From positions 199,051-263,050 of the forward strand of contig NZ_QQSY01000004.1 in the NCBI RefSeq assembly GCF_003351225.1: a DNA stretch of 64,000 bases. The letters run 5' to 3'. Under the pieces are notes generated by a model. The model was not told where the DNA came from and did no database searches. It was given only the letters and a program-made list of their open reading frames with translations. Source of the stretch: Dyella solisilvae. GTDB taxonomy: Bacteria; Pseudomonadota; Gammaproteobacteria; Xanthomonadales; Rhodanobacteraceae. Both the position numbers and the translations under genes were made by a program. Below are positions 1 through 7,935 of the stretch, piece by piece. How positions within the stretch are numbered: position 1 is the first letter of the stretch; every line of letters begins with the position of its first letter.

Positions 1-217
1 GGCCAATGTGATGGCCTATCTGCAATCTCACGATATGGGCGGCGTGCAGAAACGCCACTACCAACATGCCGAATACCACAAGCAAATGCTGGCGGCCTTG
101 AATAAGTTCCACAAGCTCGCCACGATCGAGCCGGCAACAAAGCCGACCAAGAGCAAACCCGCGAAGCGCAAGCAGTCCAACGTGGTGCCTTTGGCTCCAC
201 GGCAGGCAAAGCGCTGA
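1..217 (+). CDS. Tyrosine recombinase/integrase, C-terminal end (cut by window edge)
   Basis: Only the last ~71 codons are present; the frame is open to the left edge. The residues resemble the C-terminus of P4-type phage integrases: a short YLQSHDMGGVQKRHYQ stretch in which the Tyr of RHY is in the place of the catalytic tyrosine, then a helical segment (EYHKQMLAALNKFHKL) and a basic Lys/Pro-rich tail. The enzyme would integrate and excise the element that fills the left of the window. The Arg/His catalytic residues lie outside the window, so the family call rests on the tail and on the genes beside it (alpA, primase-helicase, tRNA). Confidence 0.65.
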   Translation, partial: ANVMAYLQSHDMGGVQKRHYQHAEYHKQMLAALNKFHKLATIEPATKPTKSKPAKRKQSNVVPLAPRQAKR

Positions 218-358
218 TCCGGATAGCATTCCACGGAGATCATGCGGATCGCGGGATAGGGCCTGACGATAGCTGACGGATGGGGAAGTGAGTGGCGGCA
301 CCGGATGACTGCAACATCCCGTGCCGCCTTCCACGGCGCGTTAATCAAGGTAACGACC

Positions 359-859
359 ATGGCCGAACGAAGTGTAGCGCCGCGCGCGCGGAGCAAGCCT
401 GTCACTAACCGTGAGCGCGCCGTTGCGGCTCAATTGGAGCAGTGCGAGGTTGAGTTTCGAGCCGGCCGCAAGAAGGCCTGCTTGAAGGCCATCAGCATTT
501 GTTTTCAGTTCGGGAATCCGGTGCCGGCTTGGGCCCAAAGGGCATTTGTCACAGGAGTGACGCGATACGAAACCGCCGAGGCTCGGACACTCGACGAAGC
601 GCTGGGGGTCAAGCGACCGAAGGGCTGGCGACAATCGAGAGCGCGGGCGCGACTCGGTAAAGGCACGGCGGCGTACGTCATGGTAAATGCTCTGACGCAC
701 CCGTCGGAAAATAGCGGGCGGCAGAAAATGAGTGTGGAAGAGGCCGTTGCAGACGTGGCGGAGAGGTTGCGTATGAAGGAGGCGGCGGTGTGGCGGTGGC
801 ACTCCGACAAAGAGCTCAAAGCTGAGCTGAGTGAAGGCAAGGGCAAGAAGAAGGGCTAG
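359..859 (+). CDS. Hypothetical protein of the integrative element
   Basis: A 166-residue basic protein I do not recognise. The ATG at 359 is chosen over an upstream in-frame start at 305 because AAGG lies 7 nt before it. The N-terminus is Arg-rich; the C-terminal third (VEEAVADVAERLRMKEAAVWRWHSD) has the helix-turn-helix look of a small DNA-binding segment; the tail is Lys/Gly. It follows the integrase on the same strand and is closed by a strong terminator 45 bp downstream, so it is probably a separate transcript from the alpA operon. A regulatory or DNA-binding role is only a guess. Confidence 0.5.
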   Translation: MAERSVAPRARSKPVTNRERAVAAQLEQCEVEFRAGRKKACLKAISICFQFGNPVPAWAQRAFVTGVTRYETAEARTLDEALGVKRPKGWRQSRARARLGKGTAAYVMVNALTHPSENSGRQKMSVEEAVADVAERLRMKEAAVWRWHSDKELKAELSEGKGKKKG

Positions 860-903
860 TCAATTCGGCGCCAGCCCACGGCCAATCAATCCATTTCATC
901 ATC

Positions 904-929
904 AAGCCCGCCTTCCCGGCGGGCTTTTT
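904..929 (+). terminator. Intrinsic terminator after the hypothetical gene
   Basis: Perfect 9-bp stem (AAGCCCGCC / GGCGGGCTT) with a 5-nt loop and a T5 tail. It separates the 359-859 gene from the alpA operon. Confidence 0.85.
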
Positions 930-943
930 CATGTCATCCGGTT

Positions 944-972
944 ACGAGCAGAAAACAAAAAATAGTGCTCGT
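944..972. promoter_or_regulatory. Operator-like dyad upstream of alpA
   Basis: Inverted repeat ACGAGCA / TGCTCGT separated by 15 A-rich bases, 66 bp before the alpA start codon and just after the preceding terminator. The placement fits a repressor or AlpA-type binding site; no factor is identified. Confidence 0.35.
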
Positions 973-1037
973 GATCTCCGCATTGCGCGCGCGTAGGGTT
1001 TGTCCATCCAACTTCGCTCGCAACCAGAGGAGTTCAA

Positions 1038-1295
1038 ATGGACGCCGCTACGAGTCTACCGGGTCGCTTCATGCGGATTCACGAGGTAGTACGAGCCATC
1101 GGGCTGTCGAGGGCGACGGTCTACGCAATGGTCGCCCACGACCAATTCCCCGCGCCGATTCCCATTGGTGCCAATGCGGTCGCTTGGCTGGATTCAGCCG
1201 TCGCCGAATGGATGAAAAACAAGATTGAAACCGCACAAGCGACGGTTACTGAACCTAGCGCTGCGGCTGACCATCCCGGTCGCTGCTCTAAATAA
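1038..1295 (+). CDS. AlpA-family transcriptional regulator
   Basis: An 85-residue AlpA/MerR-like winged-helix regulator, the class that controls excision or replication genes in P4-like and cryptic elements. The recognisable core is RIHEVVRAIGLSRATVYAMV (helix-turn-helix, about residues 13-32), followed by FPAPIPIGANAVAWLDSAV and a Trp/Lys-rich end typical of the family. AGAGGAG sits directly upstream of the ATG. It is the first gene after the terminator at 904-929 and probably heads the replication operon that follows. Confidence 0.85.
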   Translation: MDAATSLPGRFMRIHEVVRAIGLSRATVYAMVAHDQFPAPIPIGANAVAWLDSAVAEWMKNKIETAQATVTEPSAAADHPGRCSK

Positions 1296-1357
1296 GCTAA
1301 GAAAGAGGCCCGCGCACCGCAGGCGCGGCGGCGGGCAAAACCTCCGAGGTCAAGCGC

Positions 1358-1612
1358 ATGGCCCATACGAATCTTACGCAACTGCGTCGCGCTTGTTGTC
1401 AAAAACTCGCGGCGCCCACGCGCGCTGAACTGCTCGCGCAGAAAGCTCGCGCCCTTGAAATAGTCGAGCGCATCTCGGCGCTTAGTCGTGAGCGCGATCT
1501 ACGGGACGATGAACACGCAGAGGTTCTCGCAGCCCTTCGTTTGATACGTGAAGTCACAAAGTCTATTGCCCAGCGCCGGGGTGTGTTGAGCCCGAAGGAC
1601 GGGCGGCCATGA
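1358..1612 (+). CDS. Small helical hypothetical protein
   Basis: An 84-residue, highly charged and largely helical protein (alternating Arg, Glu, Leu and Ala; no Gly-rich or membrane segments) that I do not recognise. GAGG precedes the ATG. Its stop overlaps the start of the DUF1376 gene (ATGA), implying translational coupling, so it belongs to the element's replication operon. An accessory role to the replication proteins is an inference from position. Confidence 0.6.
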   Translation: MAHTNLTQLRRACCQKLAAPTRAELLAQKARALEIVERISALSRERDLRDDEHAEVLAALRLIREVTKSIAQRRGVLSPKDGRP

Positions 1613-2304
1613 AGTACTTCCCATTCTGGATCTCGGACTACCTGGGCGCCACAGGCACGCTATCGCCGGCGGAACATGGCATCTACCTGCTGTTACTCAC
1701 GCACTATTTCCGACACGAGAACGGCATCGAACGCGAGTTCGCCGGCATCATTTCAAGAGCACGGACACGGACCGAAAAAGCGGCACTCAAACGCGTGCTG
1801 GCGATGTTTTTTACGCTGGAAAATGGCGTTTGCCGCAATGCCCGAGCCGAGGATGAATTGGCGAAATACCGCCAAAAATCTGCGAAGAACACCGCGAACG
1901 CCCAAAAGCGCTGGCAGAAAGATAAAGATGCGATCGCTTCTGCGAACGCACATGCGATCGCAGGCGCGCTCGTAGATACCGGACACCATGCCACGCCCAT
2001 GCAATCTCAGAGCTCAGATAGGAGCTCTGGATACTGCGCTGGCGCGCCCGCCGCTGGCGCGGCGCAGTTACGCGACAAGGGGGCGATTTTTACGGCGTGG
2101 AAGGCCTTGCCCGATGGCGGCGGGGGCGGATTCGTCAATAACTTGCTGCGAGAGCACAAGCCGGAAGCGCGCGTGCTTGAAGCGTTGGCGAAGACGCTTG
2201 CGGAGCCGCGCAACGATCCGAAAGCCTACGTCCTGGCCGTGTTGCGACAGTCCTGGCGGCGGCCGGATGACCCACTGGCCGAGTACTTGGTGGGAGTGAT
2301 CTGA
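1609..2304 (+). CDS. DUF1376 (YdaU-like) phage/element replication protein
   Basis: A 231-residue protein beginning MKYFPFWISDYLGATGTLSP, the hallmark of DUF1376 proteins, which are common in prophage replication modules beside helicase loaders or primases. The DUF1376 domain spans about residues 1-90; the middle is a low-complexity Ala/Ser linker, and the C-terminal 60 residues look like the small domain seen in replication-initiator relatives. It overlaps the upstream gene by 4 bp and the primase-helicase by 1 bp (TGATG). Biochemical activity is not established for the family. Confidence 0.8.
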   Translation: MKYFPFWISDYLGATGTLSPAEHGIYLLLLTHYFRHENGIEREFAGIISRARTRTEKAALKRVLAMFFTLENGVCRNARAEDELAKYRQKSAKNTANAQKRWQKDKDAIASANAHAIAGALVDTGHHATPMQSQSSDRSSGYCAGAPAAGAAQLRDKGAIFTAWKALPDGGGGGFVNNLLREHKPEARVLEALAKTLAEPRNDPKAYVLAVLRQSWRRPDDPLAEYLVGVI

Positions 2305-4112
2305 TGCGCGCGACTGAATTGGCCCGGCGTCTCGCCGAGCGCGCCGAGGACGTGGTGCGCGTACTCCTGCCAGCCGGCCGCCGGGAGGGGCACGAGTGGC
2401 GTGTCGGGAGCACGGCGGGCGAGCCGGGGCAGAGCCTTGGCGTGCGTCTCTCCGGGGAAAAAAACGGAACCTGGGCCGATTTCTCTACCGGCGAGAGCGG
2501 GGACCTCATCGGGCTAGTCCAAGCGGTCAACCGTTGCGGACTACATGACGCGTGTACATGGGCAAACGACTTCTTAGGCATCCGCGACGACCGGCCCCGT
2601 GTGCTGGGCCCGCCGAAAGGGTACGCCGTGCCGTCGCGGGACGGCATCAACGGCTTGTCGGCTCCGCACCGCGATTGGCTTGTCAGCGTGCGCGGAATCA
2701 ACCCCGGTACGATCGAGGTTTACGGCGTCACGTCAAAGGGCGCAGCTATCGTGTTCCCGTACATGGCGCCGGATGGTGAGTGGGTCGGCGCCAAGTTTCG
2801 TAAACCAGATAAAACCATGTGGCAAGCCAAAGACTGCCGTCCGTGGCCTTTCGGCATGCCGGCCGTGCCGCCCGGAACCCGCCGCGTAGCAATTACCGAA
2901 GGCGAATTGGACGCGATGGCGCTGCATTCGTTTGGCATCCCAGCCATTTCGGTGCCGATGGGCGGTGGCGACAAGCGCAAACAGGTGTGGGTAGATCAGG
3001 CCTTCGAGTGGTTCGAGCCATTCGACCGCATTGACCTCGTGCTGGACGCGGACAACGAAGGTGAGAAGGCTGCGCGCGAGCTCGCCAAGCGCCTTGGGCT
3101 GGCGCGCTGCTTTGTGGTGGTGCTTCCGCACAAGGACGCCAATGCCTGCTTGCTAGCGGGCATGACCGCCGAACAAGTGCTGGCTTGCATCGATGCCGGC
3201 GGCACGCTGGACCCGGAGGGCTTGCACGCCGTCGGTGAGTTCAGCCGGGAGGTCATCGCGGAGGCTGACCGGATTGATGATGGCATCCGCCTCCCTTGGC
3301 TGAAAACCCACAATCTGCTGCTCCTGCGTCCCGGTGAAACGTCCATATGGGCGGGTATCAATGGGCACGGCAAAACTGTGGTCGTGAATCACATCATCGC
3401 TCACGCCGCCATCGTCCAGGGTGTTCGGTGCTGCGTCGCGTCGCTGGAATATCGCATCGCGTTATGGGCGTTCCGGATGATGGGGCCGCTGGCCGGCACG
3501 ATAACGCCGACAAAACAGTTTATGGCCCACATCATGGAGAGGCTGGAAGGCCTTCTGTGGGTCATCGAACCGGGCATTACGGCCAAGGCCGAACGCATCC
3601 TCGAACTGTTTGCCTATGCCCGCGCGCGCTACGGGGTCGAATTGTTCGTCATCGACAATCTGACCAAGTGCGGATTCGCTGACGACGACTATCCCGGCCA
3701 AAAAGCGTTCGTGGAAAAGTTGAGCGACTTCGCGCGCGCGACCGGCGTACACGTCGCCGTGGTCGCCCACATGCGAAAGGGGGATAACGAAGATCACCCG
3801 GCGGGCAAATTCGCCGTGAAGGGGTCGGGCGGGATAACCGACATGGCGGACACGGTGGTTGAGGTATGGCGTAACAAGCCACGCGAGCGTGTGCTGGCGC
3901 AATGCGAATCCGACAGCTCGCCCGTACCACCGGAAGTCGCCGTCCAATTTACGACGTTGTTGAGTGTCCTTAAACAGCGTGCGAACGGCATCGAACGCCA
4001 ATTCGCCCTTTGGTTCGATCGGACTTCCGGGCAGTTCATGGAGTCCCGTGGACAGCACGCGCGGCCGCTGGTCGATTTCTCAACCACGGACCGAGAGGAG
4101 GTGTCGTCCTGA
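2304..4112 (+). CDS. Bifunctional TOPRIM primase / RecA-fold replicative helicase
   Basis: A 602-residue two-part replication protein like T7 gp4 or satellite primase-helicases. The N-terminus has a primase-type leader (GTWADFSTGESGDLIGLV, ~56-73) without a Cys zinc finger. The TOPRIM fold shows TEGELDA (198-204) with its catalytic Glu, and LDADNEGE (247-254) with metal-binding Asp residues. The C-terminal ATPase has Walker A GINGHGKT (351-358), Walker B LFVIDNL (447-453) and a conserved VAHMRKG loop. It would prime and unwind DNA for autonomous replication of the element. Start overlaps the previous stop; the next gene overlaps its stop by 1 bp. Confidence 0.88.
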   Translation: MRATELARRLAERAEDVVRVLLPAGRREGHEWRVGSTAGEPGQSLGVRLSGEKNGTWADFSTGESGDLIGLVQAVNRCGLHDACTWANDFLGIRDDRPRVLGPPKGYAVPSRDGINGLSAPHRDWLVSVRGINPGTIEVYGVTSKGAAIVFPYMAPDGEWVGAKFRKPDKTMWQAKDCRPWPFGMPAVPPGTRRVAITEGELDAMALHSFGIPAISVPMGGGDKRKQVWVDQAFEWFEPFDRIDLVLDADNEGEKAARELAKRLGLARCFVVVLPHKDANACLLAGMTAEQVLACIDAGGTLDPEGLHAVGEFSREVIAEADRIDDGIRLPWLKTHNLLLLRPGETSIWAGINGHGKTVVVNHIIAHAAIVQGVRCCVASLEYRIALWAFRMMGPLAGTITPTKQFMAHIMERLEGLLWVIEPGITAKAERILELFAYARARYGVELFVIDNLTKCGFADDDYPGQKAFVEKLSDFARATGVHVAVVAHMRKGDNEDHPAGKFAVKGSGGITDMADTVVEVWRNKPRERVLAQCESDSSPVPPEVAVQFTTLLSVLKQRANGIERQFALWFDRTSGQFMESRGQHARPLVDFSTTDREEVSS

Positions 4113-4375
4113 TGGCCGCCCGGGACCGTGAATCCAACCGAGACGCCATGCCGGGCACGGCGTCGCTAGTGGATGGCCTACGTGCCGGCGGCTTCGATCC
4201 AAAAGTGCTGTGGTGCCGCGAGGGCGACCGCGAGCTGGGCAGGCGCGAGCCCTTTGATGGGCTGGACGTGAAGCGTGAGCTGGCGGCGGTGGACCGCAAA
4301 ACCCGATTGGTGCGCGCGAAGCGCGTGCCATGGTATCGCCCGGGCGCGCAGCCACCAGAGGACGAAATACGATGA
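4112..4375 (+). CDS. Hypothetical protein, last gene of the replication operon
   Basis: An 87-residue hydrophilic protein starting at an ATG that overlaps the primase-helicase stop (TGATG), with GAGAGGAGG about 13 nt upstream. It is rich in Arg, Asp and Glu with no membrane segment or recognised motif; a C-terminal VPWYRPGAQPPED tail stands out. Translational coupling to the primase-helicase suggests an accessory replication or regulatory function, but I do not recognise the family. Confidence 0.6.
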   Translation: MAARDRESNRDAMPGTASLVDGLRAGGFDPKVLWCREGDRELGRREPFDGLDVKRELAAVDRKTRLVRAKRVPWYRPGAQPPEDEIR

Positions 4376-4563
4376 CGGTGCGCGCCAACGGCACGACCGC
4401 CGCCGCGAGCAGTCTCCGTCCCAGTGGCCGGGGTCCTTCGACCATTTTATTTGCACCGCGGGGCATTGCAGCCTCGTTTTGTTCCTAGCGCGAAGCACTT
4501 TTGAGTTGATGCACCTAGTCCACCACTCTTGCCGTTCGACCTTCACAACCGAGGAGGAACGCA

Positions 4564-4794
4564 ATGTGCTGCCCAGCGGAAGTGTCCTCTTCGGGTCGGA
4601 AGCGGGCGAAGCCGATGCCGAACGTTTGCGCGCAGCAGCAACTCCGGCTACTCCGTGCGATCCGCCGGACTCGATCACTCTTTGAGCATGTTCAGGGCAT
4701 GCTCGTAAGTGGGGGACGGAGTCGCAGTCCGTGTTTGCGATGGTTGGCATATTGGAGGGCGAGACAATTGTGTGCCCGCAGCAAAGTGATGTAG
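4564..4794 (+). CDS. Possible small Cys-containing basic protein
   Basis: A 76-codon ORF beginning MCCPAEVSSSGRKRAKP, rich in Arg, Ser and Leu, of unknown family. The main support is an almost perfect Shine-Dalgarno (AGGAGGA at 4552-4558) 5 nt before the ATG, in an otherwise gene-poor stretch (4376-4823). Against it, the composition is not clearly protein-like and it overlaps the start region of the next gene only out of frame. It could instead be a leader peptide. Confidence 0.35.
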   Translation: MCCPAEVSSSGRKRAKPMPNVCAQQQLRLLRAIRRTRSLFEHVQGMLVSGGRSRSPCLRWLAYWRARQLCARSKVM

Positions 4795-4823
4795 AGTGCT
4801 GCAAAAAATACAGGGTGCTGCCC

Positions 4824-5021
4824 ATGCCTGCGAAACGGGGACGAAAACCAGCCGGCAAACCGCGCGCAATACGCGTCACGGCAAGTCTTCCTCCCGATAA
4901 CTGCGCAGCGTTGGAGGCCATAGCCAAACAGAAAAAGGTGTCGGTCGCCTGGGTCATCCGGGATGCGGTGGAGAAGTATGTCGCCGATCAATGGCCGTCG
5001 CTCGGTAGAGAACAGCCATGA
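4824..5021 (+). CDS. Ribbon-helix-helix (CopG/Arc-type) protein upstream of the methyltransferase
   Basis: A 65-residue protein with a basic N-terminal arm (MPAKRGRKPAGKP), then a beta strand (RAIRVTASLP) and two helices (NCAALEAIAKQKK, VAWVIRDAVEKYV), which is the ribbon-helix-helix layout of small dimeric repressors. The ATG at 4824 is preferred over an upstream GTG at 4731 because the domain starts right after it. Its stop overlaps the methyltransferase start (ATGA), so the two are co-translated. By position it could act as the control protein of the restriction-modification cassette; that role is inferred. Confidence 0.7.
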   Translation: MPAKRGRKPAGKPRAIRVTASLPPDNCAALEAIAKQKKVSVAWVIRDAVEKYVADQWPSLGREQP

Positions 5022-6673
5022 ACTTCATTGAGAACGAATCGGCACAGAAGCTCCGCGGCGGATACTACACGCCGGACGACCTCGCGACGTTTTTGTGCGC
5101 GTGGGTCTTGGAGATCAATCCAACACGAATCTTGGAGCCGAGTTGCGGCGATGGGGTGTTCCTGGGGGCGCTGCGCAAAGCAGGTGCGCCGGAGAACACT
5201 GCGGTCACAGCCGTCGAGCTGGATGCCGTTGAGGCCGCAAAGGCCAAGAGGCGCGCCAACGAAGTTGGTCTGCGTGCCAGCAAAATCCACTCGACGGATT
5301 TTTTGTCGTGGGCGCTGGATGCGACTGGGAAGTCAGAGGCATCTTTTGATGCGGTGATTGGCAATCCGCCGTTTGTGCGCTATCAGTATTTGCCGGAGCC
5401 GTTCCAGAAGAAGGCTGAGCAGGTGTTTCGTGAACTGGACTTGCCGTTCACGAAGCACACTAACGCCTGGGTGCCTTTCATTTTGGCTGGTATGCGCATG
5501 TTGCGACCAGGCGGGCGCTTGGCGATGGTTGTGCCTGCGGAAATCATCCATGTGATGCATGCCCAGTCGCTGCGTGCCTATCTCGGCAAAGAGTGCCGCC
5601 GTCTGGTCGTCATCGACCCCCAAGAGCTGTGGTTCGATGGGACGCTCCAAGGCGCGGTGCTTCTGCTGGCCGAGAAGCGCAAAAGTAAGGATGACAAGGC
5701 CGAGGGTTTGGGCATCTATGAAGTTAGGAACCGCGAGTTCCTTAGCTTGAAGCCGGAGGATGTTTTTGCGGCTCCTCAGTCGATCAATGGCAAGACGGTC
5801 GCGGGTAAGTGGACGCGTGCATTGTTGGGCAAAGAGACGCGCGACCTTTTCGACGAGCTGGTCGAGCACCAGGAGGTTCATCGCTTCATTGATGTGGCCG
5901 ACGTGGATGTTGGTATTGTCACAGGAGCAAACAAGTTCTTTCTTGTTACTGATGACGTCGTTGCCGAGAATGGATTGGAGCGGTGGGCGCACCCGATGTT
6001 TGGTCGTAGCGAACATTGCCCCGGCATCATTTACGATAAGAAACAGCACGCGGCCAACGCTAAGGCGGGCAACCCGACGAACTTTCTATGGTTCTCCGAT
6101 CGCGACGTGCTTCGCTATAAGAAGTCGAGAAATTACATCGAGGCGGGTGAGGCGGATTCACTTCACACGCGCTACAAATGTCGTATCCGATCGCCGTGGT
6201 TTGCCGTTCCCTCTGTCTATTCGACTGAGATTGGGATGCTGAAGCGTTCCCACGATCTGCCACGCCTGATCTTAAACAAGGTGGGTGCCTATACCACCGA
6301 TACGGCCTACCGCATCCGCACGTTAGGTGACGTCTCGGCAGATAAGCTCGTATCGTGCTTCATCAACAGCCTGACGGCCCTTAGCGCCGAGCTGGAAGGT
6401 CGGCACTACGGCGGTGGCGTGCTTGAACTGGTGCCGTCAGAAATCGAGAAGTTGGTATTGCCCTTGCCGAGCAATGTCAATATCAGTTTGAAGGATCTCG
6501 ATCAAAAGATTCGCACCGGGTCAGCCATGGGTGTGCTTGAATCCAACTCACGTGTCGTGCTGGGTGGCTTGGGGCTTTCCGGTGCCAAGCAGGATGACGT
6601 CTTCAATGGCTGGAAGCGGTTGCGCAACCGTCGACACAGGATTTCCAGCCAAGAGATGGTCGAAACCGTTTAG
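5018..6673 (+). CDS. N6-adenine DNA methyltransferase (M.TaqI / Eco57I-like)
   Basis: A 551-residue gamma-class methyltransferase. Motif X-like RGGYYTP (13-19), AdoMet motif I EPSCGDG (40-46) and catalytic motif IV NPPF (116-119) are all intact; the remaining ~350 residues form a target-recognition region as in TaqI/Eco57I enzymes. It would methylate adenine in a specific site to protect self DNA. Overlaps the RHH gene by 4 bp at its start and the convergent nuclease gene by 4 bp at its stop (TTAG shared). A/T content is visibly higher than in the flagellar genes, consistent with acquisition. Recognition site cannot be read from sequence. Confidence 0.9.
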   Translation: MNFIENESAQKLRGGYYTPDDLATFLCAWVLEINPTRILEPSCGDGVFLGALRKAGAPENTAVTAVELDAVEAAKAKRRANEVGLRASKIHSTDFLSWALDATGKSEASFDAVIGNPPFVRYQYLPEPFQKKAEQVFRELDLPFTKHTNAWVPFILAGMRMLRPGGRLAMVVPAEIIHVMHAQSLRAYLGKECRRLVVIDPQELWFDGTLQGAVLLLAEKRKSKDDKAEGLGIYEVRNREFLSLKPEDVFAAPQSINGKTVAGKWTRALLGKETRDLFDELVEHQEVHRFIDVADVDVGIVTGANKFFLVTDDVVAENGLERWAHPMFGRSEHCPGIIYDKKQHAANAKAGNPTNFLWFSDRDVLRYKKSRNYIEAGEADSLHTRYKCRIRSPWFAVPSVYSTEIGMLKRSHDLPRLILNKVGAYTTDTAYRIRTLGDVSADKLVSCFINSLTALSAELEGRHYGGGVLELVPSEIEKLVLPLPSNVNISLKDLDQKIRTGSAMGVLESNSRVVLGGLGLSGAKQDDVFNGWKRLRNRRHRISSQEMVETV

Positions 6674-7884
6674 TCGATTTCGAGTACGAACTTCTTTGGG
6701 TTGGCGTCATCTCGGTAGAGCGACAGCCGACGGCCGATGAGGTCGGTGCGGGCGACGTATTCGCGAACAGGCCCCCAGCTAAGGCGTGTCATGGCATTGC
6801 GCTGCCTATAGCTCTTAGTGTTGGTGCTAGTGGTATGCGCGATGCGCAAATCGAATTCACCATAACTGACCCCCTTCACGACCAGTTGGAACTTGGCATG
6901 CGCCTCATCCACCGTGGCGCTCTTGCGAGTCCAGGTTAAAGCCGGAAAGACTTCATCGCGGAAGTAGTGGCGGTGATCCACGTCGGCCGTCAGCAGCCCC
7001 TTGTCGAGGTTGATGGAACCGGTCGGGTTAGTATTGCGGCCCTCTTGAGGGATAACTAGGTCACGTCTGGTTAGTTCTTTGCTTTCCCACACGAGCGTTA
7101 GCTCAACACCGTTGGCAGGCTGTGGTTCTGGCACTGGTGCCGCTGCCGCGTTCCCTTTTTTGGCGATGGCTTTCTTTGCGGGGGCCTTAGCTACCGCTTT
7201 CTTTGCGGCGGCCCTTTTGGCTGCGACGATCGAACCGACGATCGGTGCAACCTTGAGTTTGATGCGGGGTGTTGAATCGTCAGACGTGGACGTGCCCGAG
7301 GTGGAGGGCTTGGGGGGCGCGGCGGCCATTTCATCGACCAACAAACCAATCTTGTGCTGCAACTTCAACTGCGCTGACGTGGTGATCTTGCTGATGTTGT
7401 CGGGATGGGTGGGCGGGAGGTCGTCGAAGCTCTTCTCGATGTTTTCTACCAACTCTTTGTCGGCGGCGTTTTCCAAGTCGCACTCGACAATGATGCCCGC
7501 TTCGATGTTGTTGTTCAGGCCACCAGGAGTGAGGTTAGCGCTGCCAATGATTAGCTTCGCGTGCTTTGCACCACGAACCAGATAAATCTTTGGATGATAG
7601 ATAACCCTACGGGTGCCGGTGTCTACTGTATACAACGCAACGCCAAGGTTGAGCAGGCGCTCGGCCCCTTGGAGGGATGTGATGTCGTTGCGAATGCCAA
7701 TGTGGGCTGTTGCTTTTTCCTTGTGAGTCTTTAGCGCACTCTCCAAGAGTTCAACGCCGCCCAGATTTACGAAGGCAACGCTGACTATGACGCGCTCGAT
7801 ATTTGGCACGTCAAAGAGGTTGAGGATGGCGTCTTTGTGCGTCTTGGGGGTGAAGCCTTGAAGGATGAAGCTCTTATGTGCCAT
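6670..7884 (-). CDS. PLD-family (HKD) restriction endonuclease with Lys/Ala-rich linker
   Basis: A 404-residue protein with one phospholipase-D-type HKD motif: HPK at 97-99 and GSANLT at 114-119, the catalytic set of BfiI/NgoFVII-type nucleases, which dimerise to build one active site and need no metal. Residues ~221-249 are a Lys/Ala-rich, histone-H1-like linker. Residues ~258-404 form a distinct C-terminal domain (LTRRDLVIPQEGRNTN, later YGEFDLRIAHT) resembling the DNA-recognition half of such enzymes. It is convergent with the methyltransferase, 4-bp tail overlap. Best read as the restriction partner; a stand-alone defence nuclease is the alternative. Confidence 0.8.
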   Translation of the reverse strand: MAHKSFILQGFTPKTHKDAILNLFDVPNIERVIVSVAFVNLGGVELLESALKTHKEKATAHIGIRNDITSLQGAERLLNLGVALYTVDTGTRRVIYHPKIYLVRGAKHAKLIIGSANLTPGGLNNNIEAGIIVECDLENAADKELVENIEKSFDDLPPTHPDNISKITTSAQLKLQHKIGLLVDEMAAAPPKPSTSGTSTSDDSTPRIKLKVAPIVGSIVAAKRAAAKKAVAKAPAKKAIAKKGNAAAAPVPEPQPANGVELTLVWESKELTRRDLVIPQEGRNTNPTGSINLDKGLLTADVDHRHYFRDEVFPALTWTRKSATVDEAHAKFQLVVKGVSYGEFDLRIAHTTSTNTKSYRQRNAMTRLSWGPVREYVARTDLIGRRLSLYRDDANPKKFVLEID

Positions 7885-7900
7885 GCCTGATGGTCCCCAG

Positions 7901-7935
7901 TTTGCCGTCCCGGCAAAGCCAGGCGGCTGGCTTTG
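7901..7935 (-). promoter_or_regulatory. Two mutually exclusive hairpins in the leader of the nuclease gene
   Basis: Upstream of the nuclease start codon (7884) two dyads overlap: CAAAGCCAG/CTGGCTTTG (7914-7935, 4-nt loop) and TTTGCCG/CGGCAAA (7901-7917, 3-nt loop). They share the bases 7914-7917, so an RNA leader could fold only one at a time; as DNA they could be paired operators. No T-run follows, so neither is a simple terminator. Confidence 0.45.

Noticed and set aside
4275..4685. 136-codon ORF spanning the end of the 4112 gene
   Set aside because: No ribosome site and out of frame with the better supported small ORF at 4564.
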